Source: an uncultured Streptococcus sp. (GTDB taxonomy: Bacteria; Bacillota; Bacilli; Lactobacillales; Streptococcaceae). From it: DNA of 35,557 bases. Location of the stretch: assembly GCA_902461025.1 (NCBI GenBank), contig CABPWC010000005.1:1-35557 (forward strand). The letters run 5' to 3'. Positions 15,704-22,860 of the stretch are shown piece by piece. The notes beneath the pieces were generated by a model. That model made no database searches. It saw only the letters and a list, made by a program, of their open reading frames with translations, and was not told where the DNA came from. Within the stretch, counting starts at the first letter, position 1. Every line of letters begins with the position of its first letter. The position numbers were made by a program, and so were the translations under genes.

Positions 15704-16414
15704 ATGTCTATCCATATTGCTGCTAAGCAAGGTGAAATTGCTGATAAAATTCTTCTTCCTGGGGATCCTCTTCGTGCGAAATTTATCGCTGAGAATTTTC
15801 TTGAAGATGCTGTTTGCTTTAACGAAGTCCGTAACATGTTTGGTTACACAGGTACTTACAAAGGTCACCGTGTATCTGTCATGGGAACAGGAATGGGGAT
15901 GCCATCCATCTCTATTTATGCGCGTGAGTTGATTGTCGACTACGGAGTAAAGAAATTGATCCGTGTGGGAACGGCTGGATCTTTGAATGAGGATGTTCAC
16001 GTCCGTGAATTGGTCTTGGCTCAAGCAGCTGCAACCAACTCAAACATCATCCGCAACGATTGGCCTCAATACGATTTCCCACAAATCGCAAGTTTTGACT
16101 TGCTAGATAAGGCTTACCATATTGCTAAAGACCTTGGCATGACTACACACGTCGGCAATGTCTTGTCATCAGATGTTTTCTACTCAAACTACTTTGAAAA
16201 GAACATTGAGCTTGGTAAATGGGGAGTCAAGGCTGTGGAAATGGAAGCAGCAGCTCTTTACTATTTGGCAGCTCAACACCATGTTGATGCTCTTGCCATT
16301 ATGACCATCTCGGATAGTTTGGTCAATCCGGATGAGGATACAACTGCAGAGGAACGCCAAAACACCTTCACCGATATGATGAAGGTTGGTCTAGAAACCT
16401 TAATTGCTGAATAA
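15704..16414 (+). CDS. deoD: Purine nucleoside phosphorylase, hexameric type (DeoD)
   Basis: Phosphorolyses purine (deoxy)nucleosides including adenosine, giving the base and pentose 1-phosphate. The family N-terminus is MSIHIAAKQGEIADKILLPGDPLR, so the ATG at 15704 is chosen; the longer in-frame reading from 15644 lies in the leader hairpin. The 236-residue length is exact for the class. Motifs: GDPLRAKFIAE (phosphate loop), RVGTAGSL, the VEMEAAALYYLA ribose-binding segment, and TISDSL with the catalytic Asp. There is no Shine-Dalgarno sequence before the ATG; the structured RNA ends 14 nt upstream. It ends the operon with a strong terminator. Confidence 0.96.
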   Translation: MSIHIAAKQGEIADKILLPGDPLRAKFIAENFLEDAVCFNEVRNMFGYTGTYKGHRVSVMGTGMGMPSISIYARELIVDYGVKKLIRVGTAGSLNEDVHVRELVLAQAAATNSNIIRNDWPQYDFPQIASFDLLDKAYHIAKDLGMTTHVGNVLSSDVFYSNYFEKNIELGKWGVKAVEMEAAALYYLAAQHHVDALAIMTISDSLVNPDEDTTAEERQNTFTDMMKVGLETLIAE

Positions 16415-16424
16415 AAGGGAACAC

Positions 16425-16461
16425 AAAAGGAAGATTTTCTGGATGAAAATCTTCCTTTTTT
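16425..16461. terminator. Terminator of the deoD operon
   Basis: AAAAGGAAGATTTTC (16425-16439) pairs with GAAAATCTTCCTTTT (16445-16459), with T on the right and A on the left. It can also serve the convergent kinase gene. Confidence 0.92.
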
Positions 16462-16506
16462 AGTCATTCAGTCCATACTGACCTTAATGGAATGTTACTC
16501 TATCGT

Positions 16507-17019
16507 CTATTTTTTAAGAGATTGCAAGAAATAATCAATCTCTGCTTGAGAATGGAGAATATGCATCTTTTCAGGGTAGGTATCACTTAATTTTTGGTAT
16601 CTTACCTTAGCATTTTTTGTTCGTCCGTCCCAGAGAATCCAGCGTATAAATTCCCAGTTAAACTGTTCAGGACAACCGTCTGCCATACTCTCTCTAACTT
16701 TTCCTCTGTATTTAAGATAACGCATAAAGGCTCTAAACAAGCAGTTCCAGGCTGAAAAGTTTAGAAAGATAATCTGATCAGCTTGCTCCATCCTTTCCTC
16801 ATAGCAACACCAGCTATAGTTGCCGTCAATAACCCAATCTTCATGTTCAGTAAGGAAAGTCGCCATCTCTTTTAACATCCAATCGCGATCGCTATCTTGC
16901 CAACCAGGCTGAAATTGCAATCGGTCTATATGGAGCTTTGGAATTGAGTAGTAACTGGAAAGCTTCTCTGCCAAAGTAGATTTACCTGATCCTGAATACC
17001 CTATAATAGCAATTTTCAT
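16507..17019 (-). CDS. Small P-loop kinase (adenylate kinase-like, 'topology modulation' FlaR type)
   Basis: A 170-residue soluble P-loop protein. Walker A GYSGSGKST is at 7-15, then LHIDRLQFQPGW (about 35-46) and WVIDGNYSWCCYEERM, a pattern seen in AAA_17/AAA_18-type small kinases often annotated as DNA topology modulation protein FlaR. That name is historical, and the true substrate is probably a nucleotide or small metabolite. The ATG at 17019 is chosen because TGGAGG lies 5 nt upstream and the P-loop then begins at residue 7. The reading from 17043 has no ribosome site. A strong terminator lies only about 25 bp upstream, and no separate promoter is visible. Confidence 0.82.
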   Translation of the reverse strand: MKIAIIGYSGSGKSTLAEKLSSYYSIPKLHIDRLQFQPGWQDSDRDWMLKEMATFLTEHEDWVIDGNYSWCCYEERMEQADQIIFLNFSAWNCLFRAFMRYLKYRGKVRESMADGCPEQFNWEFIRWILWDGRTKNAKVRYQKLSDTYPEKMHILHSQAEIDYFLQSLKK

Positions 17020-17042
17020 GATAACCTCCAGAAAAATGTGCA

Positions 17043-17068
17043 CAAAAAAAGCTCCGAAGAGCTCATTT
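17043..17068 (-). terminator. Terminator of rpsT
   Basis: On the minus strand, AGCTC-TTCG-GAGCT (17063-17050) is followed by a run of T. The UUCG tetraloop makes it very stable. Confidence 0.92.
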
Positions 17069-17084
17069 TGTATGCGGTTCTTGA

Positions 17085-17318
17085 TTAACCAAGTTTAGCT
17101 GCAAGACGTGCTTTATCACGGTTAGCTTTATTCTTGTGGATCAAACCTTTAGTTTCTGCTTTATCGATGGCTGAGCTAGCAGCACGGTAAAGTTCTTCAG
17201 ATGGGTTTGCTTCAAAAGCTTTGATAGCAGTACGCATAGCTGATTTTTGAGCTGAGTTTTTTTCGTTTTGTTTAACGTTCAATTCAGCGCGTTTGATAGC
17301 TGATTTAATGTTTGCCAA
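17085..17318 (-). CDS. rpsT: 30S ribosomal protein S20
   Basis: A primary 16S rRNA-binding protein of the small subunit, 77 residues, rich in Lys and Ala, with the family N-terminus (M)ANIKSAIKRAELN. The start is decided by the ribosome site: GGAGG (17331-17327) is 8 nt before a TTG at 17318-17316, which gives exactly the family start. The ATG at 17333 overlaps the GGAGG itself and would add five residues, so it is unlikely. A TTG start is notable because E. coli rpsT also uses UUG. It has a strong promoter and its own UUCG terminator. Confidence 0.95.
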   Translation of the reverse strand: MANIKSAIKRAELNVKQNEKNSAQKSAMRTAIKAFEANPSEELYRAASSAIDKAETKGLIHKNKANRDKARLAAKLG

Positions 17319-17349
17319 TGTTCTTACCTCCATATTTACTAACTATACC

Positions 17350-17378
17350 ATTATATCTGAAAACTATTATTTTGACAA
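17350..17378 (-). promoter_or_regulatory. Promoter of rpsT
   Basis: On the minus strand, TTGTCA (17378-17373) and TATAAT (17355-17350) are spaced by 17 bp. The leader is about 25 nt. It begins only 7 bp after the coaA stop codon. Confidence 0.85.
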
Positions 17379-17385
17379 GGGGAAA

Positions 17386-18306
17386 TCACTTTTTTAAATA
17401 AATTTCATCAATTTCATGATTTTTAGATTTATGAAGAATGACTTCTGCCCGATTTCTAGTCGGTTCAATATAGTTTTGTAGATTGGTCAAATTAATACTA
17501 GTCCAAACCTGATGAGCAAAATCTTTGACTTCACTGATTGGTTGTTGGGTGAAGCGATAGTAATAGTTGCTTGGGTCATCTTGTGCAAAACTGAGAAGTT
17601 TTAAGAAACGGTCCAAATACCAACTCTCAATATCCTCAACTGCAGCATCTACGTAGATTGAAAAATCAAAGAAGTCTGTAATGTAAAGACGGCTGTTATG
17701 AGGGGTTTGAAAGACGTTGATACCCTCTACGATGACAAAATCCGCTGCTTGAACTCGTTGTTTTTGATGAGGAACAATGTCGTAGATTTCATGAGAATAA
17801 ACAGGAATGTCAACATCTTGTCCATTTTTAAGTTGATCCAGGAAATCGAGCAAGCTTTCCATATCATAACTCTCAGGGAAACCTTTTCGGTTTAGGATAT
17901 TACGCTCGTTTAAGATGCTGTTAGGATACAGAAAGCCATCAGTTGTCACTAATTCAACACTTGCCTCTGGAAAAATACGAGAAAGCAAAATTTGTAAGAG
18001 TCGACTAGTAGTTGATTTGCCAACAGCGACACTACCTGAAATTCCGATAATAAATGGTTGACTTTTACTCTCTCTTTGGAGAAAAATTCCTTTTGAAAAG
18101 GCTAGATCTTCCTTGGAACGTTTGTAGATTTGAATCAGATGAGTCAGTGGCAGGTAAATATCTGTTACATCTTGGAGACTAATCTGGTCATTAAAACTCT
18201 TAATCGAATCCAATTCTTCCTCGGTTAAGGGAGGTGTTGTTTTACGATGTAAAGATTGCCAAGTTGCTCGGCTGATTTTTTCATAATGTATAAATTCGTT
18301 GGTCAT
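17386..18306 (-). CDS. coaA: Pantothenate kinase type I (CoaA)
   Basis: Catalyses ATP-dependent phosphorylation of pantothenate, the first and usually limiting step of coenzyme A synthesis. The 306-residue length is typical of prokaryotic type I PanK. The P-loop GSVAVGKST is at 91-99, followed by LVTTDGFLYPN and GFPESYDMESLLDFL, all class signatures, with YSHEIYDIV and VIVEGINVFQ farther on. The ATG is preceded by GAGGA. It is divergent from the 92-residue membrane protein gene, and the rpsT promoter starts directly after its stop. Confidence 0.96.
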   Translation of the reverse strand: MTNEFIHYEKISRATWQSLHRKTTPPLTEEELDSIKSFNDQISLQDVTDIYLPLTHLIQIYKRSKEDLAFSKGIFLQRESKSQPFIIGISGSVAVGKSTTSRLLQILLSRIFPEASVELVTTDGFLYPNSILNERNILNRKGFPESYDMESLLDFLDQLKNGQDVDIPVYSHEIYDIVPHQKQRVQAADFVIVEGINVFQTPHNSRLYITDFFDFSIYVDAAVEDIESWYLDRFLKLLSFAQDDPSNYYYRFTQQPISEVKDFAHQVWTSINLTNLQNYIEPTRNRAEVILHKSKNHEIDEIYLKK

Positions 18307-18329
18307 AAATTTTCCTCGTTTGATATCTC

Positions 18330-18338
18330 AGTATACCA
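18330..18338 (-). promoter_or_regulatory. Extended -10 promoter of coaA
   Basis: On the minus strand, TGG-TATACT (18338-18330) with no good -35. The leader is about 17-20 nt and contains the GAGGA ribosome site. Confidence 0.55.
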
Positions 18339-18367
18339 TAATTTAGGAATAAAGGCATCTGAATCAT

Positions 18368-18396
18368 TTGAGAAAAAGCGCTTTCTTTGTTAGAAT
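18368..18396 (+). promoter_or_regulatory. Promoter with an internal cre-like palindrome
   Basis: TTGAGA (18368-18373) and TAGAAT (18391-18396) are exactly 17 bp apart. The spacer holds the palindrome AAAGCGCTTT (18375-18384) inside a cre-like site (18373-18386), which reads best on the minus strand. It lies between the divergent coaA and small membrane protein genes, so CcpA could affect either. Confidence 0.6.
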
Positions 18397-18429
18397 AGAG
18401 GTAGAATAAAGATCAAAAGAGGTGATGTT

Positions 18430-18708
18430 ATGAGACTAGTAGTGAGTGATAAAATCCTAAAACTGACTAGCTTACTGGTTGTGATTCTGTGGTTATCTCC
18501 GACTTTAATTGAGTTTACTGTGAGTTTAGGAAGTCAAACCTATAGTTGGTCTGCCTTTGTCTTGTTATTCTTGCTACCAATTGTTGGTTTTATTTATTTG
18601 ATTCTCGCCATTTTAACAAGAAAATGGTGGCTGATATTGATTGGTCTAGCTTGTCTATTTTCATTTTTTATTAGTATGTTCCTAGGTTATCTCTTCTTAG
18701 GTCCTTAG
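18430..18708 (+). CDS. Small hypothetical membrane protein
   Basis: A 92-residue protein with three predicted membrane segments at about 12-30, 40-60 and 67-88. It has few charged residues and no catalytic motif. The ATG is preceded by AGAGGTGAT. A promoter is visible 34 bp upstream. I do not recognise a named family. It lies upstream of the rsmC-like gene with no terminator between them, so read-through into the nucleoside operon is possible. Confidence 0.78.
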   Translation: MRLVVSDKILKLTSLLVVILWLSPTLIEFTVSLGSQTYSWSAFVLLFLLPIVGFIYLILAILTRKWWLILIGLACLFSFFISMFLGYLFLGP

Positions 18709-18721
18709 TTGGTATAGACCG

Positions 18722-18735
18722 TGTAAACGATTTAA
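18722..18735 (+). promoter_or_regulatory. cre site (CcpA) at the rsmC-pdp operon promoter
   Basis: TGTAAACGATTTAA matches the CcpA operator TGNAANCGNWNNCA except for one base (C to A at position 13). It overlaps the probable -35 (TTTAAA, 18731-18736) of the promoter at 18754, a position expected to repress. Confidence 0.6.
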
Positions 18736-18750
18736 AATATCTAAATTTTA

Positions 18751-18759
18751 TGGTAAAAT
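18751..18759 (+). promoter_or_regulatory. Extended -10 of the rsmC-like gene, leaderless layout
   Basis: TGG-TAAAAT ends at 18759, six bases before the ATG at 18766. TTTAAA at 18731-18736 is a possible -35 with 17 bp spacing. There is no Shine-Dalgarno sequence between the -10 and the ATG, so the mRNA should begin at or beside the start codon. Confidence 0.72.
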
Positions 18760-18765
18760 GAAACT

Positions 18766-19356
18766 ATGAGTAAAATGTATTATGCAGAAAATCCAGATGC
18801 TGCCCATGATGTTCATGAATTAAGAGTGGAGCTACTTGGACAAAAGATGACCTTTTTGACAGATGCAGGTGTCTTTAGCAAAAAAATGATTGATTTCGGA
18901 AGTCAATTATTGTTAAGATGTGTCGATGTTGAAAAAGATGAAAAAATCCTTGATGTTGGTTGTGGCTACGGTCCAATAGGCTTGTCTTTGGTTAAAGCTT
19001 ATGGTGCCCAAGCGACCATGGTGGATATCAATAATCGTGCCCTGGATTTAGCCCAGCAAAATGCAGTAAAAAACAATGTTCAAGCGACAATCTTCCAGTC
19101 CAATATTTATGAGCAGGTAGAGGGACAATTTAATCATGTCATTTCGAATCCACCTATTCGTGCTGGCAAGCAAGTCGTTCATGAAATCATCGAGAAAAGT
19201 ATTGATTATCTTACGGATGGTGGAGATTTGACCATTGTCATCCAAAAGAAACAGGGAGCTCCCAGCGCCAAAAACAAGATGGAAGAAGTTTTTGGTAATT
19301 GCGAGGTTGTAAAGAAAGATAAGGGATATTATATCCTTAGAAGTGTGAAAGAATGA
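18766..19356 (+). CDS. RsmC-like class I SAM-dependent methyltransferase
   Basis: A 196-residue methyltransferase that matches the catalytic half of RsmC/RlmG-type rRNA guanine-N2 methyltransferases. The SAM-binding motif DVGCGYG is at 63-69, the acidic ribose contact is in ATMVDINNRAL, and the base-flipping motif NPPI is at 128-131. The likely target is 16S rRNA, but this is family inference. The start is forced: an in-frame TAA (18754-18756) lies inside the -10 box and no other start codon lies between. The last bases overlap pdp as ATGA, tying it to the nucleoside operon. Confidence 0.88.
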   Translation: MSKMYYAENPDAAHDVHELRVELLGQKMTFLTDAGVFSKKMIDFGSQLLLRCVDVEKDEKILDVGCGYGPIGLSLVKAYGAQATMVDINNRALDLAQQNAVKNNVQATIFQSNIYEQVEGQFNHVISNPPIRAGKQVVHEIIEKSIDYLTDGGDLTIVIQKKQGAPSAKNKMEEVFGNCEVVKKDKGYYILRSVKE

Positions 19357-20636
19357 GAGCAGTAGACCTAATCCAGAAAAAAAGAGACGGCCAAGAACTC
19401 AGCTCAAGTGAAATCCAATGGTTGATTGAAGGCTATGTGGCAGGGACGGTTCCTGACTACCAGATGTCTGCCTTTGCTATGGCTGTTTATTTTAAAGGTA
19501 TGACTACACAGGAGATTTCTGATTTGACTATGTATATGGTTAAAACAGGTCAGGAATTTGATTTATCTGCCATTGAAGGTATCAAGGTCGATAAACACTC
19601 AACTGGTGGAGTAGGAGATAAGGTCACTTTGATTTTAGCTCCCTTGGTTGCCAGTTTTGATGTTCCAGTTGCCAAGATGAGTGGTCGAGGTTTGGGTCAT
19701 ACTGGAGGCACTATCGATAAATTAGAATCTATCAAAGGATTTCAAGTCGAACGCAGTCAGGAAGACTTCATCAAACAAGTTCAAGATATTGGCGTTTCAG
19801 TCATTGGCCAATCTGATCAATTAGTTAAAGCGGATAAACTTCTCTATGCACTACGAGATGTCACTGCGACAGTTGATACGATTCCTTTGATTGCTAGTTC
19901 TGTCATGAGTAAAAAGATTGCTGCTGGAGCCGATGCTATTTTGCTGGATGTAACAGTCGGTGAAGGTGCCTTTATGAAGACAGTTGATGAGGCGCGTGAA
20001 TTGGCTCAAACAATGGTAAACCTTGGTAAGGCTGTTGGCCGTAAGACAGTGGCAGTCATTACGGATATGAGTCAACCTTTGGGACGTGCCATTGGGAATC
20101 GCTTAGAAATTATAGAGGCTTTAGAAATCCTTCAAGGTAAAGGACGCGAGGATATTAGCCATTTTATCTGTGAATTAGCGCAAATTATGCTATCTTTAGC
20201 AAATTTTGATAAAACAGTCGAGGAAGTGAAAGAACATCTTGAAAATGGTCAGGCGCTTAAGAAGTTTGAAGAGATGGTTGTCGCTCAAGATGGGGATTTA
20301 GACGATCTTTATCGACCGGTAAAAGTGGACCATATAGTAGAAATTCCTGCCCAGGAAGATGGTATTATTGAAGCTCTTCCAGCTATGGAGTTCGGCCTTT
20401 TTGCCATGAGATTAGGTGCTGGTCGTGCAGTCAAAACAGATGCTCTTGATTATGAAACAGGAATTGTTTTTGAGAAGAAAGTTGGAGAATCAGTCAAAAA
20501 AGGTGAAATTGTCGCAAAAGTATATGCAAATGGCAAAATTTCTCCGGAACTAGTTACAGATTTCCAAAAATATGTTAAAATTAAAATAAGTGATGAAGTG
20601 ATAAAAACACGTGAAATCATCGAAATTATCTCCTGA
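19353..20636 (+). CDS. pdp: Pyrimidine-nucleoside phosphorylase
   Basis: Phosphorolyses uridine, thymidine and deoxyuridine to the base and pentose 1-phosphate. It has 427 residues of the Pdp/DeoA family. The signature KVDKHSTGGVGDKVTL lies near residues 79-94, followed by AKMSGRGLGHTGGTIDKLESI and RDVTATVDTIPLIASSVMSKKIAAG, which form the phosphate and base sites. The C-terminal alpha/beta domain contains GAGRAVKTD. Low-GC bacteria usually have this broad-specificity enzyme rather than strict thymidine phosphorylase. It overlaps the methyltransferase gene by 4 nt, and deoC follows after 17 nt. Confidence 0.95.
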   Translation: MRAVDLIQKKRDGQELSSSEIQWLIEGYVAGTVPDYQMSAFAMAVYFKGMTTQEISDLTMYMVKTGQEFDLSAIEGIKVDKHSTGGVGDKVTLILAPLVASFDVPVAKMSGRGLGHTGGTIDKLESIKGFQVERSQEDFIKQVQDIGVSVIGQSDQLVKADKLLYALRDVTATVDTIPLIASSVMSKKIAAGADAILLDVTVGEGAFMKTVDEARELAQTMVNLGKAVGRKTVAVITDMSQPLGRAIGNRLEIIEALEILQGKGREDISHFICELAQIMLSLANFDKTVEEVKEHLENGQALKKFEEMVVAQDGDLDDLYRPVKVDHIVEIPAQEDGIIEALPAMEFGLFAMRLGAGRAVKTDALDYETGIVFEKKVGESVKKGEIVAKVYANGKISPELVTDFQKYVKIKISDEVIKTREIIEIIS

Positions 20637-20653
20637 TTTAAGGAAAAACCGAA

Positions 20654-21316
20654 ATGAAATTAAATAAATACATTGATCATACGCTTTTAAAGCAAGATGC
20701 AACCGAAGAACAAATCGATCGTTTGCTATCTGAAGCAAGAGAGTACGATTTTGCCAGTGTTTGTGTAAATCCATGCTGGGTTTCTCATGCAAAAGCAGGT
20801 CTCAAAGATACAGATGTCAAAGTTTGTACCGTTGTAGGTTTCCCTCTTGGAGCCACAACTTCAGCTGTTAAGGCTTATGAAACCAAAGAAGCTATCCAAA
20901 ATGGTGCTGACGAAATCGATATGGTTATCAACGTTGGTGCACTCAAATCAGGAAATGCTGGATTAGTTGAGTCAGATATTCGAGCAGTTGTTGAAGCAAG
21001 TGGAGACAAACTCGTTAAGGTGATTATTGAGGCTTGTTTGTTGACAGATGAGGAAAAAGTTCTTGCATGTCAACTAGCCCAGAAAGCAGGAGCAGATTTT
21101 GTCAAGACTTCTACAGGTTTCTCAACAGGTGGTGCAACACTTCCAGATGTTCAATTAATGCGCCAGACAGTTGGACCGGATATGGGTGTCAAAGCTGCTG
21201 GTGGAGCTCGTTCTTATGCAGATACTGTTGCTTTTGTTGAGGCAGGAGCTACTCGTATCGGAACATCGTCTGGTGTAGCAATCCTTAAAGGAGAATTAGC
21301 GGATGGCGACTACTGA
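20654..21316 (+). CDS. deoC: Deoxyribose-phosphate aldolase
   Basis: Cleaves 2-deoxyribose 5-phosphate to glyceraldehyde 3-phosphate and acetaldehyde, the last step of deoxynucleoside catabolism. A 220-residue class I aldolase. The Schiff-base lysine is K151 in FVKTSTGFSTGG, the second catalytic lysine is in MGVKAAGG, and the conserved Asp is in DEIDMVINVGAL. AAGGAAA precedes the ATG. It overlaps cdd by 14 nt. Its substrate comes from the phosphorylases and DeoB. Confidence 0.96.
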   Translation: MKLNKYIDHTLLKQDATEEQIDRLLSEAREYDFASVCVNPCWVSHAKAGLKDTDVKVCTVVGFPLGATTSAVKAYETKEAIQNGADEIDMVINVGALKSGNAGLVESDIRAVVEASGDKLVKVIIEACLLTDEEKVLACQLAQKAGADFVKTSTGFSTGGATLPDVQLMRQTVGPDMGVKAAGGARSYADTVAFVEAGATRIGTSSGVAILKGELADGDY

Positions 21317-21692
21317 GTTGATTGATTTAGCAATTGAAACTAGTAAAAAAGCCTATGTGCCCTACTCACATTTCCCAATTGGTGCCGTATTGGTTGCCAA
21401 GGATGGAAGTGTTTATACTGGAGTCAATGTCGAAAACGCTAGCTTCTCTTTGACCAACTGTGGCGAAAGAACAGCTATCTTTAAGGCGGTTTCTGAAGGA
21501 CAACGAGACTTTTCAGAATTGATTGTCTATGGTCAAACTGAAAAACCAATTTCGCCTTGCGGTGCTTGTCGCCAAGTTATGGTCGAATTTTTTAAACCAG
21601 ATCTAAAGGTGACTCTAGTCGCCAAAGATAAAACGACGGTCGAGATGACGGTCGGGGAATTACTTCCATATTCTTTTACAGACTTGCATTAG
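21303..21692 (+). CDS. cdd: Cytidine deaminase
   Basis: Deaminates cytidine and deoxycytidine to uridine forms, which Pdp can then cleave. It has 129 residues of the tetrameric bacterial class. The zinc site uses three cysteines: NCGERTAIF (Cys and the catalytic Glu, about 52-55) and PCGACRQVM (about 86-94). FPIGAVLVA and GVNVENASF are the usual substrate-pocket segments. AAAGGAG lies 8 nt before the ATG, inside the end of deoC. The stop is followed by a set of hairpins before tmpC. Confidence 0.96.
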   Translation: MATTELIDLAIETSKKAYVPYSHFPIGAVLVAKDGSVYTGVNVENASFSLTNCGERTAIFKAVSEGQRDFSELIVYGQTEKPISPCGACRQVMVEFFKPDLKVTLVAKDKTTVEMTVGELLPYSFTDLH

Positions 21693-21697
21693 TCTGT

Positions 21698-21758
21698 GTC
21701 ACTCCCTGAGTGACAAGGGTCCTTGTGACCTATCTATCCATACTTGCAACTTAGTTGC
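21698..21758 (+). promoter_or_regulatory. Three hairpins between cdd and tmpC
   Basis: GTCACTC-CCT-GAGTGAC (21698-21714), ACAAG-GGTC-CTTGT (21713-21726) and GCAAC-TTA-GTTGC (21746-21758). None has a T tract, so they are not classical terminators. They may slow degradation, serve as processing sites or attenuate. The first can also re-pair with the second, because GTCAC (21698-21702) is complementary to GTGAC (21725-21729). Confidence 0.6.
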
Positions 21759-21782
21759 GCATCTTATTTAGGAGGTTCAGTA

Positions 21783-22838
21783 ATGAACAAGAAACAATGG
21801 CTAGGCCTTGGTCTAGTTGCAGTAGCAGCATTTGGACTTGCTGCATGTGGTAATCGCTCTTCTCGTAATGCAGCTTCATCTTCTTCTGATGTGAAGACTA
21901 AAGCAGCTATCGTTACAGATACTGGTGGTGTTGATGACAAATCATTCAACCAATCAGCTTGGGAAGGTCTTCAAGCTTGGGGTAAAGAACACAACCTTGA
22001 AAAAGATAAAGGTTATACTTACTTCCAATCAACAAGTGAAGCTGACTACGCAAACAACTTGCAACAAGCAGCTGGAAACTACAACTTGATCTATGGTATT
22101 GGTTTTGCACTTAAAAATGCAGTTGCTGATGCTGCCAAAGAACATACAGATATAAACTATGTTTTGATTGACGATGTGATCAAAGATCAAAAAAATGTTG
22201 TAAGTGCTACTTTTGCTGATAACGAAGCAGCATACCTTGCAGGTGTCGCTGCAGCTAAAACTACTAAAACAAAACAAGTTGGTTTTGTAGGTGGTATGGA
22301 ATCTGAAGTTATTTCTCGCTTCGCAGCTGGTTTCAAAGCTGGTGTTGAGTCAGTTGACCCATCTATCAAAGTTCAAGTAGACTACGCTGGTTCATTTGGT
22401 GATGCTGCTAAAGGTAAAACAATTGCTGCAGCTCAATACGCTGCAGGTGCAGACGTTATCTACCAAGCAGCTGGTGGTACTGGAGCAGGTGTCTTCTCTG
22501 AAGCTAAATCTTTGAACGAAAGCAAAAATGAAGACGAAAAAGTTTGGGTTATCGGTGTAGACCGTGACCAAGTTGATGAAGGTAAATACACTTCTAAAGA
22601 TGGTAAAGAAGCTAACTTCGTACTTGCTTCTACTTTGAAACAAGTTGGTACAGCTGTAAAAGACCTTGCTAACAAAGCTGAAAAAGGTGAATTCCCTGGT
22701 GGTCAAGTTATCGTTTACTCATTGAAGGATAAAGGTGTTGATTTGGCAATGACAAACCTTTCTGAAGAAGGTAAAAAAGCTGTTGAAGATGCAAAAGCTA
22801 AAATCCTTGATGGTAGCATCAAAGTTCCTGAAAAATAA
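21783..22838 (+). CDS. tmpC: Nucleoside-binding lipoprotein TmpC/PnrA (BMP family)
   Basis: The extracellular substrate-binding component of the nucleoside ABC importer, anchored as a lipoprotein. A 351-residue BMP/PnrA-type protein. The signal peptide ends in the lipobox GLAAC, with the lipidated Cys at residue 20, then a Ser/Asn-rich linker. The mature part begins KAAIVTDTGGVDDKSFNQSAWEGLQ, the typical PnrA N-terminus with the base- and ribose-binding Asp/Asn residues. The ATG at 21783 is chosen because AGGAGG lies at 21770-21775 and the signal peptide starts there. The reading from 21744 has no ribosome site. Codon use looks strongly biased, as in highly expressed genes. Confidence 0.94.
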   Translation: MNKKQWLGLGLVAVAAFGLAACGNRSSRNAASSSSDVKTKAAIVTDTGGVDDKSFNQSAWEGLQAWGKEHNLEKDKGYTYFQSTSEADYANNLQQAAGNYNLIYGIGFALKNAVADAAKEHTDINYVLIDDVIKDQKNVVSATFADNEAAYLAGVAAAKTTKTKQVGFVGGMESEVISRFAAGFKAGVESVDPSIKVQVDYAGSFGDAAKGKTIAAAQYAAGADVIYQAAGGTGAGVFSEAKSLNESKNEDEKVWVIGVDRDQVDEGKYTSKDGKEANFVLASTLKQVGTAVKDLANKAEKGEFPGGQVIVYSLKDKGVDLAMTNLSEEGKKAVEDAKAKILDGSIKVPEK

Positions 22839-22860
22839 TTGAAGGAAGTCATTTCTTAGG

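Noticed and set aside
15601..15730. Frame from ATG 15601 through the deoD leader, and a similar KDK-containing frame at 33631 before parC
   Set aside because: The peptide similarity comes from the conserved AAAAGATAAA loop of the RNA. The two frames differ in length and end, and neither ATG has a well-spaced ribosome site.
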